This document shows positions 62,401-64,000 of a stretch of DNA of 64,000 bases, in pieces (the first letter of the stretch is position 1; each line of letters starts with the position of its first letter). Where the stretch lies: the NCBI RefSeq assembly GCF_008831285.2, contig NC_045139.1, forward strand, positions 12,250,704-12,314,703. The letters are read 5' to 3'. The notes beneath the pieces were generated by a model. It was not told the origin of the DNA and did no database searches. It worked only from the letters and a program-made list of their open reading frames with translations. A program made the position numbers and the translations under genes. Source of the DNA: Nymphaea colorata (lineage: Eukaryota; Streptophyta; Magnoliopsida; Nymphaeales; Nymphaeaceae).

Positions 62401-62804
62401 TCATGAATAGGGTCTGAAAGTGCAGACAGAATGGATGTGCCATGATTAAATTGATACTAAGCAGGATAAACAAAATGATGCTATAAAACAATTGGATATT
62501 AAGACACTATCATTTGTACATGCAAGTATCGACATGCTATGGCATGACCTAGCTATTAATCAAACAAGCATTGTAGGTAGCCTTGCTCCATAGCAGACAT
62601 CAATAAAGAACTTGCCAAATTTTTTTTATCATGGAAGAATAATTTGGAATCAGATGTCAAGGATAAAATGGATGACAAAGGGAGATCTAAGCCAACCCAA
62701 TCGGGGTGCTGCCAAGGACTTGTAGGGTATGTTTTTGTTAGTTCATGACCATTTGAATGACTTTCTTGGCATTCTACAGGGCACAAGCAAGCTCCTCACA
62801 AAGA

Positions 62805-63775
62805 TTAATGAGGCCTTACGGTGCTTAGGCTTGTTAGAGGATGTCACAATGGCGGATGTTGAGTAAGCAGTGAAAGGCACAAACATTTCCAAAGATTCAG
62901 CTCCAGGCATAGACGGCTACCCTAGTTCTTTCTTTCAACGGTTGGTTCACAAGCAAAACTCAGTGTACAATGCCGTAAAGGATTTCTGCTTGTCTAGTGC
63001 ATAGTGAGGAACATCAATTGTACCCATATCACTTTCATCCTCAAGATCCAAAAAAACATGCATATTTGCAACCTTCGGTCAGTCTCTTTATGTAACATCA
63101 CTCTTAAGTTCATTATCAGGATCATGGTAGAGTGCATGCATCTCATTCTATCCATGATTATTTCTCCTAATCGAAGTGCATTCTTGTAAGGTAGGTGTAT
63201 TCATGATGCGTACTTGCTGATCCACAAGTCATCCATAGCTTGAGCTCGAGAAAGAGGAAATCAATGTGTATCAAGGTCAATCTCAACGAGGCATACGATA
63301 GAGTTAACTGAAGATTTCTCAAGGTGGCTCTCCAACATTAGGATTCTCAAGCATGTGGATCCAAATATCATGACTATGATCTCAATGGTGTTCATTACTC
63401 CGCTAATCAATGGAAGGGAAGGGGAGTGGTTCCAACCTAAGAGAGGGCTTCGATAGGGTGACCATCTTTCTTCATACCTATTCTTAACAATAATAAAAAT
63501 ATTTTCATGGAGCTTCACAAGGAAGCGGTACTTGAGACTATTGAGGCCACCTCACCTAGGAAGGAGATGTGAACTTTTTCAATTCATATTCTATGTTGGT
63601 AATGTTTTGGTATTTACTGAAGGAAGTAATAAGTCTATTTATGAACTGGTGTTGGCTATTAAAAGCTTTGAACAATGCTCGAGCATGCTTGAAAATGCTG
63701 AGAAAACCTCTTTCTTCAAACTTAATCTAATTGTAGAGAAGATCAGCAAGACAGTAAGAATTCATGGATGAAAAC
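62805..63775 (+). pseudogene. LINE ORF2 reverse transcriptase remnant
   Basis: SKDSAPGIDGYPSSFFQ (62887) is the classic entry motif. ISPNRSAFL, a stop, and GRCIHDAYLL, then KVNLNEAYDRVN (63275-63310) and RGLR, stop, GDHLSSYLFLT (63440-63487) follow. The catalytic FADD position reads YVGNVLVFTE (about 63590), so the active-site aspartates are lost. The frame changes several times. Confidence 0.88.
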
Positions 63776-64000
63776 ACAGAGAGCTTCTCACAAAATACTT
63801 ATGGCTCCCACTCTAGCTGGGAGCGATCACAAAAAGCTAATGCATTCAGCTCATCAGTAAGGTGGAGGCGAAACTAGCATAATGGAAGCAGCGATTTCTG
63901 TGGGGTGTGTTTGCCTAATCAAACATATGGTAGTTGGGATCCTAGAATATTGGAGTCTGGTATTCAAACCGCTGCTTAATGCTATCAAACATATTAAGCG

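Larger units (their letters stand above)
60858..64000 (+). mobile_element. Degenerate LINE (L1-type) retrotransposon, running off the window
   Basis: The order ORF1, endonuclease remnant, reverse transcriptase on one strand identifies a plant L1-type LINE. There are no terminal repeats, stops and shifts are frequent, and the element continues beyond 64000. Confidence 0.88.

Overview
The window is nuclear DNA of a seed plant, most likely a flowering plant. It carries plant gene families: a TITAN-LIKE/CENATAC-type zinc-finger gene with plant-type introns, a DUF579 glucuronoxylan methyltransferase, remains of GATL glycosyltransferases, and a beta-carotene hydroxylase exon. It is also dominated by Ty1/copia, Ty3/gypsy, LINE, hAT and MITE-like repeats and AT-rich spacers. 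I see no bacterial operons, rRNA, tRNA or CRISPR. The species cannot be fixed from the sequence; the GC-rich single-exon DUF579 gene in an AT-rich setting would fit a monocot or early-diverging angiosperm.

Layout. 0-1.3 kb: eroded Ty3/gypsy pol on the + strand. 4.1-9.0 kb: a cluster of broken GATL-like fragments in alternating orientation, with inverted-repeat pairs and a promoter-containing duplication. 9.0-17.8 kb: a large element with terminal direct repeats, a polypurine tract and no coding capacity (LARD-like, - strand), full of internal repeats. 17.8-18.4 kb: a promoter-like segment and truncated exon 1 of a beta-carotene 3-hydroxylase gene. 18.5-25.4 kb: T-rich tandem and dispersed repeat DNA with no open frame of 60 codons on either strand. 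28.3-33.2 kb: degenerate Ty1/copia element (+) with both LTRs, primer binding site and polypurine tract. 33.2-37.8 kb: spacer with long TA microsatellites and a CACTA-like terminus.

38.26-40.85 kb: the best gene, a seven-exon TITAN-LIKE (CCDC84/CENATAC homologue) encoding about 483 residues. 46.7-52.05 kb: second Ty1/copia element (-) with a perfect 5-bp target-site duplication. 52.22-53.07 kb: non-autonomous hAT-type element with a perfect 8-bp target-site duplication. 55.5-56.3 kb: intact single-exon DUF579 glucuronoxylan 4-O-methyltransferase gene (-), with a triplicated hairpin repeat just upstream. 57.6-59.4 kb: an unclassified stretch bounded by 41-bp inverted repeats. 59.6-60.2 kb: a duplicated repeat enclosing a 38-bp minisatellite. 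60.9-64.0 kb: degenerate LINE (+) running off the window end.

Only two genes look functional: the RNA-processing-related TITAN-LIKE and the xylan-modifying GXM-type enzyme. They share no operon-like relation. The most unusual parts are the palindromic GATL pseudogene cluster, the carotenoid hydroxylase exon caught between repeats, the 7-kb ORF-free array, and the large coding-free LTR element. All coordinates of degenerate elements are approximate unless a boundary is described.
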